This document shows positions 8,116 through 15,864 of a stretch of DNA of 38,317 bases, one piece after another. The DNA comes from Cellulomonas fimi (GTDB lineage Bacteria; Actinomycetota; Actinomycetes; Actinomycetales; Cellulomonadaceae). The notes beneath the pieces are model-generated. The model saw nothing but the letters and a program-made list of their open reading frames with translations. It was not told where the DNA came from and did not search any database. The translations under genes were made by a program, and so were the position numbers. The DNA is taken from positions 1-38,317 of the forward strand of contig NZ_JABCJJ010000025.1 in NCBI RefSeq assembly GCF_012952065.1, given 5' to 3'. The first letter of the stretch is position 1. Each line of letters opens with the position of its first letter.

Positions 8116-10209
8116 CTATGTCATCTGCTCGACCATCGCTCGAGCGAGCACAAGCTCGCCGTCGGGTCCGGCCCATGTGTACCCGGAGTGTCTGACAATC
8201 ACTGCGGTTCCAATCTGCGCGGCGGGTCCGACAAGGTCATGCTTGTCGGGTTCGTACGGGACCGTCGCGCCGATTTCACCCAGCGGGGTGAGACCTTCCC
8301 GGGCCGTCATTGCACGAACTCGCATCACGACACGTTCGGCGGACTGCTGGCTGATCGACTTCTCGACATATCCAGCGAGGGACGCCAAAGCCCGCATCGC
8401 GTCGATCCGCACCTGGCGCGTCTGGGAATCGCGTAGCCGGTCCGTCGCCTCGCCCGCGGCGCGGAGCCTTTCCTCGACCACCCGCATCCTCTCGTCGGCC
8501 CGCTCGGCGCGATCGTTTGCCGTCGTGGCTTTGGCCTGCGCCGAGCTGAGCTCGGATCGAGAACGAGCCAGCTCGGTCTCCAGCGCCTTGCGGCCCTGTT
8601 CATCTCGGAGGGCCGACATCCAGCCCACCAGCACGTCATCGTTCTCCGCCGCGCGGGCGAGTGCGGCCGTCACCGCAGCCAGCGACGCGGAGCGTGCGAT
8701 GACTCGCGGCGCCGCCAGCAGCTGCATGACGCGCCGGCGGGTCGTCGCCTCGTCCAAAGCGGCGAGGTAGCGCGGCCGAGTGATCGCGGACTCGACCTGG
8801 GGATCGTCGAGCACCTTCCCGAGAGCGGCCCCGGCAGCAGCCGCCAGGTCGTCAGCCGTGATGTTCGACCACCACACCGTATCGACGGCGCTTGCCGGGT
8901 CCACGCCGTGAATCGCAGCCAGGAGTCGCGCTCGCCCACCGTGCTCCGTCAGCGGCAGCATGGCGCTGCGACGGGCCAGTGCCGCGCACTCTACGACCGC
9001 GAGTCGTTGCCACCCCTTCGTTCCTACGCGTCGGACAATCCCCGCGATGGCGGCTGTCAGGCGCTCGAGCCGGCCCTCGTCGAACCGAATCGACTCTGAA
9101 GCCGCGACCCGCGCGACGAAACTCAGATCGAGCTCGTGTGCACGTTTGCTGTGAAGGACACGATCGAGCAACCAACCGAGTCCCCGGACCGCCTCCTTCG
9201 ATCCGCGTCGCGCTGCGCCCCTCGCTTCATCGGCCGCTCGGTCGAAGAGCGCCGCGGCGCCTTCAGCACCGAGGAGTTCGACGACGTCGAGGGCGTCAAC
9301 GAACTTCGAGGGGCGCGCTGTCGCGAGCACAAACGCACCTCGCGGGCCGTTAAGACGAGGCCACGCTGCCAGGAGCACGTCATCGGCGATCGTGGACAAG
9401 ATGGTCCCGCTCTCGAGCACCGCCAGGCTGGCGTTGGCGGCGGCGCGGCCCACGTCCTGATCAGTAAGCGCAGCGAAGAGCGCCTGAACCGCCGCCGGCT
9501 GTTGCGCGACGACAGGCGCGAGGGCCGAGATCTCGACGTCTAGCTCTCGACCGCGAGCCAAGAGGTGAAGGTCCTTGGCGAAGTCTCGTTCGGCAGGTCT
9601 GCTCGGATCTGGGCTCTTCGCGTCTGCGTCGGCGATCGATACGGTCGCCTGCACCTTGACTTCTTCTCCTTCCGGAGACAGCTCGGGCGGTGTAGGTCGG
9701 CCGTCGGCGCCCAGGACCTCCCCGCTGGGCGACGCGACGTCGTCGGCCCGGTCGATTGACGTCTCGGCGGCGAACCATCGGTACTTTCGCCGGGCACCAT
9801 CGCCCTGGACCTTGATGTCATCTCGCGACTCGAGCGACTTTCGCGCCCTGCGCCAGGCGGAACTGACATCGTCGGGATCGAACCTGTTGGTTGAGACCGC
9901 CTCGACGAGCTGGCGCGACGTCAGGGCGCGCTCCTGACCGCGTAACACCGAGACGAAGACCGCTGCCGGATCCGATGCAAGCAACCGTTCGACCTCACCT
10001 CGGTCGACGATCAAGCGGTGCTGCAGGCTCTCAGCGATGACTCCCATGTAGCGGCCACCGTCGCGCGCGGGTGCCCCTGGCCTGACTTCTTCTCGGCCGC
10101 CGTCGGGCCACGTGACGAGCCACTGGCCGCCGGGCTTGACCTCGACCGTCCCGATCCGCCGCATCGACTGATCGTGGCCAAGCTCAACCATCAGACGCTC
10201 GCGTTTCAC
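8116..10209 (-). CDS. Large GrpE-like protein with N-terminal helical/winged-helix-like region
   Basis: This 697-residue protein ends (about 631-697) in a GrpE-like beta domain: REGLTPLGEIGATVPYEPDK, KHDLV, GTAVIVRHSGY, LVLARAMVEQ. These line up with GrpE GV..I.....LDPNVHQA, G.V......GY and R.AMV. A charged coiled coil (about 540-600) precedes it, as in GrpE. The N-terminal 150 residues may hold a winged-helix-like fold (ALTSRQLVEAV through ARRKYRWFA), then a linker, then about 340 residues of alanine-rich helices of repeat type. True GrpE is about 200 residues. I infer a nucleotide-exchange or adaptor partner for the Hsp70-like protein encoded 11 bases downstream. GTG 10209 has only a weak ribosome site; ATG 10191 is the alternative start. 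Confidence 0.75.
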   Translation of the reverse strand: MKRERLMVELGHDQSMRRIGTVEVKPGGQWLVTWPDGGREEVRPGAPARDGGRYMGVIAESLQHRLIVDRGEVERLLASDPAAVFVSVLRGQERALTSRQLVEAVSTNRFDPDDVSSAWRRARKSLESRDDIKVQGDGARRKYRWFAAETSIDRADDVASPSGEVLGADGRPTPPELSPEGEEVKVQATVSIADADAKSPDPSRPAERDFAKDLHLLARGRELDVEISALAPVVAQQPAAVQALFAALTDQDVGRAAANASLAVLESGTILSTIADDVLLAAWPRLNGPRGAFVLATARPSKFVDALDVVELLGAEGAAALFDRAADEARGAARRGSKEAVRGLGWLLDRVLHSKRAHELDLSFVARVAASESIRFDEGRLERLTAAIAGIVRRVGTKGWQRLAVVECAALARRSAMLPLTEHGGRARLLAAIHGVDPASAVDTVWWSNITADDLAAAAGAALGKVLDDPQVESAITRPRYLAALDEATTRRRVMQLLAAPRVIARSASLAAVTAALARAAENDDVLVGWMSALRDEQGRKALETELARSRSELSSAQAKATTANDRAERADERMRVVEERLRAAGEATDRLRDSQTRQVRIDAMRALASLAGYVEKSISQQSAERVVMRVRAMTAREGLTPLGEIGATVPYEPDKHDLVGPAAQIGTAVIVRHSGYTWAGPDGELVLARAMVEQMT

Positions 10210-10271
10210 AGCCGGACTCTACCGATCGAAGACCGTGGCGCCGTGCGTCCGCGAACTGATGGAGAGTCGTC

Positions 10272-10310
10272 GGTGGGACACCCTTCAAGGACTTGCACTC
10301 CCGTCCCACC
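10272..10310. promoter_or_regulatory. Inverted repeat in the gap between nuclease and GrpE-like genes
   Basis: GGTGGGAC at 10272-10279 and GTCCCACC at 10303-10310 form a perfect 8-bp inverted repeat with a 23-base loop. It sits in the 145-base gap between the nuclease stop and the GrpE-like start. There is no T-run, so it is not a classic terminator. It could be an attenuating RNA hairpin or an operator. Confidence 0.3.
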
Positions 10311-10354
10311 CAGAACACACCGCGTTGCGAGGTCCTCCTGCAGCGCCGACGGGC

Positions 10355-11086
10355 TCAAGGTCGCGCACTCGAGTGCCAGTCGACGGCGCGCACGAGGCTC
10401 GAGGCAACGCGTCCGATCGCTGACGCGACGCTACGGTCGCTCGTGTCGATGGATTTGACCTGCCGCATGACGACGTCGGCGATCTCGCGCCAGGTGGTCC
10501 AGGCGAGGACCTCCGGAACGCGTGCGACGAGGGCCGCTTCGTTCCGTGCGTCGAGGACGACAGGAGCCAATTGCCCAAGCTCGCGCGCGATCACGTCCAC
10601 CGGGTTATGGACCCCACCACCCGCCAAGCGGACCGGCGGTGGTGCACCGAGGACGAGCAGCATCAGCGGGGTGCGCTCGCCCGCCTGCTCGAGCAACGCA
10701 AGGTACTCGCGTGACAGCTGAAGCGTATTGAAGCGCGAGCGCCCCGGCCCCTTCGCCTCGACCAAGCAGTAGCTCGACGGGCCGGTGAGTGTGGCGTCGG
10801 GCTGCACCTTGGCGTCGTGACATGTCAGGAGGACTTCGTCCGGGAGGAAGGTGAGCTCGAGCACCTCCGCTTCCTCCGCGACTCTCATCCGGGCAGAGGT
10901 GGCGCCGTGCGCATCGCGGAGGACTGCGCCGAGGAAGCGATCGCGAGGCAAGTGGTCCAGGGCCTGGAGCACCTGTGCTGACAGCACGTTTTCCATGCCT
11001 TGGCCGCCTTTGCGGTACTGCTTGACCCGACCGCCCTCCCAGGAAATCTCCTCCAGCAGGCGGCCCATCATGGATTCATTGCTCAA
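10355..11086 (-). CDS. Putative PD-(D/E)XK-fold nuclease, 243 aa
   Basis: I do not recognise a named family, but the core reads QPDATL, then CLVEAKG, giving P96-D97 and E110-A-K112. The 12-residue spacing and hydrophobic strand before E-x-K are those of PD-(D/E)XK nucleases. Helix-rich segments surround it, with an N-terminal helix containing GGQGMENVLSAQVL. It would cut DNA or RNA with Mg2+. The TTG start at 11086 is chosen because GGAG lies seven bases upstream; ATG 11071 is the alternative and has no ribosome site. The gene leads the minus-strand set nuclease, GrpE-like, Hsp70-like, although a 145-base gap with an inverted repeat separates it from the second gene. Confidence 0.6.
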   Translation of the reverse strand: MSNESMMGRLLEEISWEGGRVKQYRKGGQGMENVLSAQVLQALDHLPRDRFLGAVLRDAHGATSARMRVAEEAEVLELTFLPDEVLLTCHDAKVQPDATLTGPSSYCLVEAKGPGRSRFNTLQLSREYLALLEQAGERTPLMLLVLGAPPPVRLAGGGVHNPVDVIARELGQLAPVVLDARNEAALVARVPEVLAWTTWREIADVVMRQVKSIDTSDRSVASAIGRVASSLVRAVDWHSSARP

Positions 11087-11518
11087 GTGGGTGCTCCGGG
11101 GTTTGGGCCGTCAGTTCGGGCTCAAGAAGTTCGGCGGGACGCCTGCACGCGGCGCATCGGCCGAATCCCGCACGAGGTGAGCGATCCAGAGTCGAGAATC
11201 CCAGCGACCGGCCGAAGGCTCGTTGGTGCGTATGCCGCCTTCACCCGCCGTGAGGGTCCATGCGAGTCGCTGCTCTCCGATGCCTTGCTCGGCCTTCTCG
11301 GCTCTCACCTGCGAGCTGTACGGGCGGCAAGAGACCGCTGCGCGTCGTTGACAGCAACTCGCCCGCAGCCCGATGTTCACGGCTCGCCGTGCACACCTAC
11401 TTGTAGAGCGACTCCATCCACAGCTCGGAACCCGCCGAATCGCCCCGCGGGTGCCGCCGCGCAGGGTGAGACGTGAACGTGACGGGACAGGCGGGTCGAC
11501 CGTCGGACGGGACCTGGG
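11087..11518. other. Divergent intergenic region, no convincing gene
   Basis: These 432 bases separate the minus-strand nuclease set from the plus-strand unknown operon. Several long frames cross it, but none has a ribosome site or recognisable protein pattern. It should hold promoters for both directions. GCTCAAG occurs twice in the same orientation (11081-11087 and 11120-11126). Confidence 0.4.
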
Positions 11519-11938
11519 ATGGATGCGGAACAGCGCCAGCAAGCCGAGTCGCTCGTCGCTGGCGCAGTCGGATGGGGCGGCGCTTGGACTCTGGTGTACG
11601 CAGCGGGTCAGGCCGCTCTGAATGGCACTGACCCGTCGAGCACTGACTTGGCCGTCCGCCTGACCTACGCAGCCCTGGACCTGTCGTTCGCACTCACCGA
11701 GCTCGAATCGGTTGTTCCTCCCGAGGTCGGCCGGGCCGCAGTTGACCTCGGGGAGCTTTCGAGGGTCGACGGTCAGTCCGTCGCAGCCGCCGTGGTCGAT
11801 CTGGTTGTCGCTGCGGAGCGGGCTGTCATCGATGCCGCGGCCCATGCCGGCCCGGACGTCACGTCGACGTTGCTTGGCGCACGGGTCTCCTCGCTCCTTT
11901 CGGCCGCGCGACTGAAGCTCTCCGGCGGTGCGTGGTGA
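11519..11938 (+). CDS. Hypothetical protein, 139 aa (first of four coupled genes)
   Basis: I do not recognise this family. The product starts MDAEQRQQAESLVAGAVGWG and is alanine- and valine-rich, mostly predicted helix by composition, with no signal peptide, membrane segment or cysteines. Its stop overlaps the start of the next gene (GTGA), so the two are translationally coupled. A GGGACCTGGG stretch precedes the ATG and gives a modest ribosome site. With the next three genes it forms a plus-strand operon between the nuclease/Hsp70 set and the integrase, so it is probably cargo or maintenance for the integrated element. Confidence 0.6.
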   Translation: MDAEQRQQAESLVAGAVGWGGAWTLVYAAGQAALNGTDPSSTDLAVRLTYAALDLSFALTELESVVPPEVGRAAVDLGELSRVDGQSVAAAVVDLVVAAERAVIDAAAHAGPDVTSTLLGARVSSLLSAARLKLSGGAW

Positions 11939-13335
11939 ACGTGCCGGCGACGTACGGGGACCTGATGCTGCGGGCGGCGATCGGGATCCAGGCCGGTGTT
12001 GCTTGGATGCAGGGGCTGCCGCTGGAGGAACCGGAGTTCGCCCGGGGCGCGATGCGGGACTTCCGTGAGCTGCTGCTGTCGTTGAAGGAGCACACCTGGG
12101 CGCTGTTGGAGCCGACACGGACTGCGGGCATCGTCGCGTCGGCGACGCCGGATCCGCGGGAGCGTGCCGCAGTGCGGCTGGGGGAGGCCCTCCACGAGGT
12201 CGTGGGGTCAAAGCCGCCGTGGGCTTGGGTGGGTGCGCGGGTGAGCCAGTCTCCGTGGGGAGATGCGGCGCGGAGTGTTCGCGCGGCGCGAGACCTGCTG
12301 GCGACGCACGTCGACGCGTCCGGCGCGCCTCGTACACCGGACGTGGACGCGGTCCTGCGCCATCCGGCGGCCCGCCAGGCTGGCCTAGCCCAGGTGGGGG
12401 ACATCGCGGCCACCTTGCTGTCCGGTACGGACCACCTCGCGCTGCGGGCGCTGCAAGCGGGAGTGTCCTGGCAGGAGATCACGGACCTGGTGCCCGACCT
12501 GGCCGAGGTGCACGCTCTTGCGAGGGACGTGGCCGGCGTCGGGTCGCTGCCCACCTGGGCGCAGCTGGAGCAGCTGACCGCCGCCGGGGCACCGATCCGC
12601 ACCGGGGATCCGGCCGGCGAGATCTACGACCGCATGCTGCGGTTGCGCCGGAACGCGTGGGAGATGGCGCGGGCGGATCACCCGTCCGTGGACACCCTCA
12701 AGGCCTACGCCACCCTCGGTGTCGCGGTGCATGCCCATGCCTTGGCATTCCTCGGCGGCGACCCCACCGCCCAACCGACTATCCCCGCCGGCCCCCGCCG
12801 CGGGGCACTGGTCCAGCGTGGACAGGCGTGGCAGGACTTGTCCCGGGCGCTGTTCCCGTGGCAAGCAGCCGAGTCCGCCGACCCGCGCGTCACCGAGCAC
12901 CTGCATCACCTTGGCCACCTCCTTCGTCCAGTGGCGCCGCTGGCCGCGCCCCCGCCGGAACTCCCGCCACGCGACGCTAGGCGCCTGGGCCAGGCGCTGG
13001 CCGGGGCGGTCCAGATGACTACCGAAATCGCGACCTGGAACCGGACGACCGTCGCGCGGATGGCCCGTGCCCACCAGATCTACGTCCCGGGCCGGATCCT
13101 GACGGGAGAGGAAATCACCGACAGCCAGGTGCTGGCAGCCGCGAAGCTCACCGGTCGCCTCGCCCCGGCGGGCGAGCAGCAGCTCCGCCTCGTCGAGAGC
13201 CTGTACACCCGAGTGGCGACAGTGCGGATCCAGGCGCTCACCGGCGCCGGCGGACTCACCCTGCACGCCGAGCCACTGCGCGCCGACGCCGTGCGCATGG
13301 TCAGCCATGAGCCGATCGGGAGACGCGAGCCATGA
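11935..13335 (+). CDS. Hypothetical helical protein, 466 aa
   Basis: No family is recognised. The sequence is helix-rich throughout (for example FARGAMRDFRELLLSLKEHT and the TTEIATWNRTTVARMARAHQ segment near the end) with no membrane helix, metal site or nucleotide motif that I can see. GTG 11935 is chosen because it overlaps the preceding TGA (GTGA); GTG 11932 is equally in frame. It ends ATGA with the next small gene. The size and position near the integrase would fit a structural or regulatory protein of an integrative element, but nothing in the sequence proves this. Confidence 0.65.
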   Translation: MNVPATYGDLMLRAAIGIQAGVAWMQGLPLEEPEFARGAMRDFRELLLSLKEHTWALLEPTRTAGIVASATPDPRERAAVRLGEALHEVVGSKPPWAWVGARVSQSPWGDAARSVRAARDLLATHVDASGAPRTPDVDAVLRHPAARQAGLAQVGDIAATLLSGTDHLALRALQAGVSWQEITDLVPDLAEVHALARDVAGVGSLPTWAQLEQLTAAGAPIRTGDPAGEIYDRMLRLRRNAWEMARADHPSVDTLKAYATLGVAVHAHALAFLGGDPTAQPTIPAGPRRGALVQRGQAWQDLSRALFPWQAAESADPRVTEHLHHLGHLLRPVAPLAAPPPELPPRDARRLGQALAGAVQMTTEIATWNRTTVARMARAHQIYVPGRILTGEEITDSQVLAAAKLTGRLAPAGEQQLRLVESLYTRVATVRIQALTGAGGLTLHAEPLRADAVRMVSHEPIGRREP

Positions 13336-13625
13336 CCCGCCACCCTTTCGTGCGTCCGATCGATCTGCCCGGCTGGTCTCAGCGTTCGGCGTGGGGTTAC
13401 GACGAGCGGCTGGAGAGCTACTGGGCCGAGCTCCACCAGGATTCGGACGGTGCCGACGGGCCGGCAATCTCGATCGTCGCGGACCACCTGATGGTGACGA
13501 TCACGTCGCTGTCCGCGGTCATCGCCGAACGGGCAGATCTGAACCGGGACGAGGCCTACCTCGGGTTGGTCGGCCGTAGTCGAACCGCACAACAAGCGAC
13601 CCGGCCGACGGGAGGAGCCCCGTGA
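13332..13625 (+). CDS. Hypothetical protein, 97 aa
   Basis: This is a small protein of unknown function. It begins MTRHPFVRPIDLPGWSQRSA and contains WGYDERLESYWAEL and SIVADHLMVTITSLSAVIAE, suggesting a compact mixed fold. There is no signal or membrane segment. The ATG overlaps the stop of the 466-residue gene (ATGA), and its own stop overlaps the region where the next gene starts (GTGATG). Strict coupling suggests that the products act together. Confidence 0.6.
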   Translation: MTRHPFVRPIDLPGWSQRSAWGYDERLESYWAELHQDSDGADGPAISIVADHLMVTITSLSAVIAERADLNRDEAYLGLVGRSRTAQQATRPTGGAP

Positions 13626-14056
13626 TGTCCGAGATCGACGACCTGACGTTCGAGCAGATCGCCACCGGTCTACGGGCTTGGGCGCGTGGGCTTTACCCCG
13701 CCGAGGCCGCCGTCGAGCTACTGCTCGCTCACAGGGGCTGGCTGCATCGACTCGACTTCACACGGACGGTGCTCTGGGTCAGCGACGACGGACCCGGGTG
13801 CATCGGCATCGACTGGGCCGCAGCCGCCGAACTGGCCAGGCGTGCCCCGGCAGCCGGCTCCGAGGCCGCGATGCTGCAGGTCGCCGTCGGCCTGGCAGGC
13901 CACGTCCTCGAGCAACCCCTCGGCGACCTGCTAAGCCGCCTGGACCAGGTCAACACGACGATCGTGCTCCACGCCATCGCCCGCACCGCGGGCTGGCACG
14001 AGCGCGGAAAGGTCGCCCTGGTCACCGGCGGTTTCGCGGCACTGACGCCAGCCTGA
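13625..14056 (+). CDS. Hypothetical protein, 143 aa (last of four coupled genes)
   Basis: Unrecognised family. It starts MSEIDDLTFEQIATGLRAWA and includes YPAEAAVELLLAHRGWLHR, VLWVSDDGPGCIGIDWAAAA and a C-terminal helix-rich part ending in VTGGFAALTPA. ATG 13625 is preferred: GGAGGAG at 13611-13617 lies seven bases upstream, whereas GTG 13622 would be only four away. It overlaps the previous stop by one base. No promoter is evident between the four genes. Confidence 0.6.
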   Translation: MSEIDDLTFEQIATGLRAWARGLYPAEAAVELLLAHRGWLHRLDFTRTVLWVSDDGPGCIGIDWAAAAELARRAPAAGSEAAMLQVAVGLAGHVLEQPLGDLLSRLDQVNTTIVLHAIARTAGWHERGKVALVTGGFAALTPA

Positions 14057-14173
14057 CCAGCCGCCAACGTTCAAGGTGACAGACGCTGCTCCATCCGGGT
14101 GAGGCATGTCGGGGCCGGCTGAGACGGTTTGCGGGCGCCGGCGCTGGGTCGGCCGCGAATTCGAAGGTGGTGC

Positions 14174-14323
14174 GTGGTGGTTCTTCGCCTTATTGTGCGC
14201 TTGGCGCCGTTGGCATTTGCGGCGCTGGTGTTGTGGGGTTTCGCGTTTGACGGCTTGGGGATCCGCACGGCGTTCGCTGAGCTGATGACGACGCAACTGG
14301 TAGAGGCGGTGACACCTAGCTGA
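14174..14323 (+). CDS. Possible small membrane protein, 49 aa
   Basis: A GTG start behind GAAGGTG opens a frame whose product has one hydrophobic stretch (LIVRLAPLAFAALVLWGFAF) and a short polar tail ending in VTPS. This would be a single-pass membrane peptide. GTG 14177 is an equal start. No family is recognised. The bases around it (14057-14173 and 14324-14455) hold nothing else I can support. The frame may be chance, but hydrophobic character in this GC-rich context is uncommon for a random frame. Confidence 0.35.
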   Translation: MVVLRLIVRLAPLAFAALVLWGFAFDGLGIRTAFAELMTTQLVEAVTPS

Positions 14324-14455
14324 CGCAGTGGGGACGCGTGCCGGAGCTGGTGATGGCGGATGAACACCGGAACGGTGTCGAACCGCCCCTTCGTGTCTGA
14401 TGGCGGTCATCCGGGTGCGCGGGGGCGCGCAGCCTAACCACGCCGAACAGTGCTT

Positions 14456-15640
14456 TCACGAGCCGCTGCGTTCCGGTCGCGTCGCGAGCTGATGCATGGC
14501 GGCCATGTGCCCGGACCGGATCGGCGCGATGGGGTGCCGGTAGATCTCGGCGGTGACGTTGACCGAGCGGTGGCCCAGGGTGTCGGCGATGTCCTCGATC
14601 GGGACCCCGGCTGCCGAGAGCAGGCTGGCGGCAGCGTGCCGGAGCATGTGCGGGTGCAGGTGCTCAAGGCCGGCTGATCGGGCGAGCCGCATGTAGGTGC
14701 GGCGGACGTTGGAGGGGTCGAGCGGCGTGCCCAGCTCGGTGGTGAAGACCAGGTCGTAGGTGTTCTGCCAGGCGCGACCGGCGATCTCGCGTTCGGTTTT
14801 CTGCTGGCGGCGCTGGGCCTTGAGTGCGCTGACGACTGGGGGAGGGATCTCGAGCGTCCGTCGGCTGGTCGGCGTCTTCGGCGGAACGAGCACCAGGGCG
14901 CCCAGGGGAGTGCGCCGCAGGCTCGTCGCGACGGTGATCGAGGGCCGCTTTCCCTTGGTCTTGACGTGTTCCCAGGTCAGCCCCGCTGCTTCGCCCGGGC
15001 GCAGGCCGAGCAGGAGGGAGAGGGTCAGGAGGTTGCCGAGGCGGTCGCTGGCGGCGACCTCGAGCAGCCTCTTGGCTTGCTTGACGCTGAGCCCGTACCG
15101 CTCGGCCTTGGGGCCGCGAGGTGTCAGCACTGCATCCGCGACGTTGCGCATCGCGAGGTCCCGCCGGACGGCGAACTTCAGGACCCGTCGGGTGAGGTTC
15201 AGAGCGTGGCGCAGGCTGGAGGCGGACATTCCGCGCCCGGCCATGTCGTCAAGCATCTTCTCGACGTCACTCGCCTTGAGCTCGGACACTCGCACCTCAC
15301 CGATGGCGGGTGCGACGTGACCGAGCAGGATCTTCTGGTAGTTGTAGATCGTGTTCTCGGTGACGTCGACCGGTGCGCCACGCTCGAACCACAGGTCGAT
15401 GAGCTGCCCGACGGTGAGGGTCCGAGCGCCGATGTCGATGCCCGCCTCGCGTTGCACCCGGAGCGCGTCGAGCTTGTCGCGCACCTCGGCCCGCGTACGC
15501 CCGCGCACCTTCGTCCGGACGCGACGGCCTTCGTCCCTCGCGACGTCGAGCAGGCCGATCCAGCAGCCCGCGTGAGCGTCGTAGGAGATGGCGCCTTGAC
15601 CGTTCTCGCGCCGTCGGGTTCGTTGGACTCGTTGCGCCAC
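14456..15640 (-). CDS. Tyrosine site-specific integrase, 394 aa
   Basis: This is a phage/ICE-type integrase of the lambda family that would insert and excise the element at the tRNA-Pro site 177 bases upstream. Catalytic residues are visible: Arg in LLLGLRPGEAAG, H-x-x-R in HPHMLRHAAA (H331, R334), LGHRS (H357) and the nucleophile Y367 in AEIYRHP. An AP2-like arm-binding region (SYDAHAGCWIGLLDVARDEG) and a core-binding SAM-like domain (LTVGQLIDLWFERGAP, NTIYNYQ) precede it. GTG 15640 is chosen for GAGG six bases upstream. A longer frame from 15754 would translate through the repeat region and is not credible. The gene reads away from the attachment site. Confidence 0.93.
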   Translation of the reverse strand: MAQRVQRTRRRENGQGAISYDAHAGCWIGLLDVARDEGRRVRTKVRGRTRAEVRDKLDALRVQREAGIDIGARTLTVGQLIDLWFERGAPVDVTENTIYNYQKILLGHVAPAIGEVRVSELKASDVEKMLDDMAGRGMSASSLRHALNLTRRVLKFAVRRDLAMRNVADAVLTPRGPKAERYGLSVKQAKRLLEVAASDRLGNLLTLSLLLGLRPGEAAGLTWEHVKTKGKRPSITVATSLRRTPLGALVLVPPKTPTSRRTLEIPPPVVSALKAQRRQQKTEREIAGRAWQNTYDLVFTTELGTPLDPSNVRRTYMRLARSAGLEHLHPHMLRHAAASLLSAAGVPIEDIADTLGHRSVNVTAEIYRHPIAPIRSGHMAAMHQLATRPERSGS

Positions 15641-15687
15641 CGGGCACCTCACCTGGGCGCCGTGCGCGCCCGCTCTCGGCAGAGATT

Positions 15688-15711
15688 TCGGGAACCATCT
15701 CGGGAACCATC
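15688..15711. repeat. Tandem 12-bp repeat between int and att site
   Basis: TCGGGAACCATC occurs twice head to tail, flanked by AGAGAT (15681-15686) and ATCTCT (15709-15714), which are inverted. The location between the integrase start and the tRNA-derived core fits arm-type binding sites for the integrase or an excisionase. Confidence 0.55.
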
Positions 15712-15816
15712 TCTGAGCGTATGAGGCCGCACGGGCACGGTCACCAGCGGCCACAAACCCGGTCTGACCTGCACGTCGACGGACACCGGCGGACGTCGGA
15801 AGTGGCCTGGTAGCCG

Positions 15817-15859
15817 CTGGGGGTCAAGGGGTCGCAGGTTCAAATCCTGTCAGCCCGAC
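15817..15859 (+). other. Attachment site: 3' half of tRNA-Pro(GGG)
   Basis: The sequence begins with an anticodon loop CTGGGGG and stem TCAAG, continues with a variable loop, a T-arm (GCAGGTTCAAATCCTGT) and ends with an acceptor strand CAGCCCG plus A. This is the 3' half of a proline tRNA with anticodon GGG. The bases before it do not fold as a D-arm or acceptor 5' strand, so the gene is incomplete. Integrative elements that use tRNA 3' ends leave such a copy at the end distal to the intact gene. The intact tRNA-Pro should therefore lie to the left, with the element between. Confidence 0.8.
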
Positions 15860-15864
15860 GGTGT

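Noticed and set aside
11081-11126. Two GCTCAAG boxes near the start of the nuclease gene, possible HspR (HAIR) heat-shock sites
   Set aside because: HAIR needs inverted CTTGAGT-N7-ACTCAAG; these are same-orientation half-sites 32 bases apart, and one overlaps the start codon.
14129-14173. Longer version of the small membrane ORF
   Set aside because: The extra N-terminal codons are Arg/Pro-rich noise and have no ribosome site.
15641-15754. N-terminal extension of the integrase
   Set aside because: It would translate the tandem repeat (RWFPRWFPK) and lacks a ribosome site; GTG 15640 has one.
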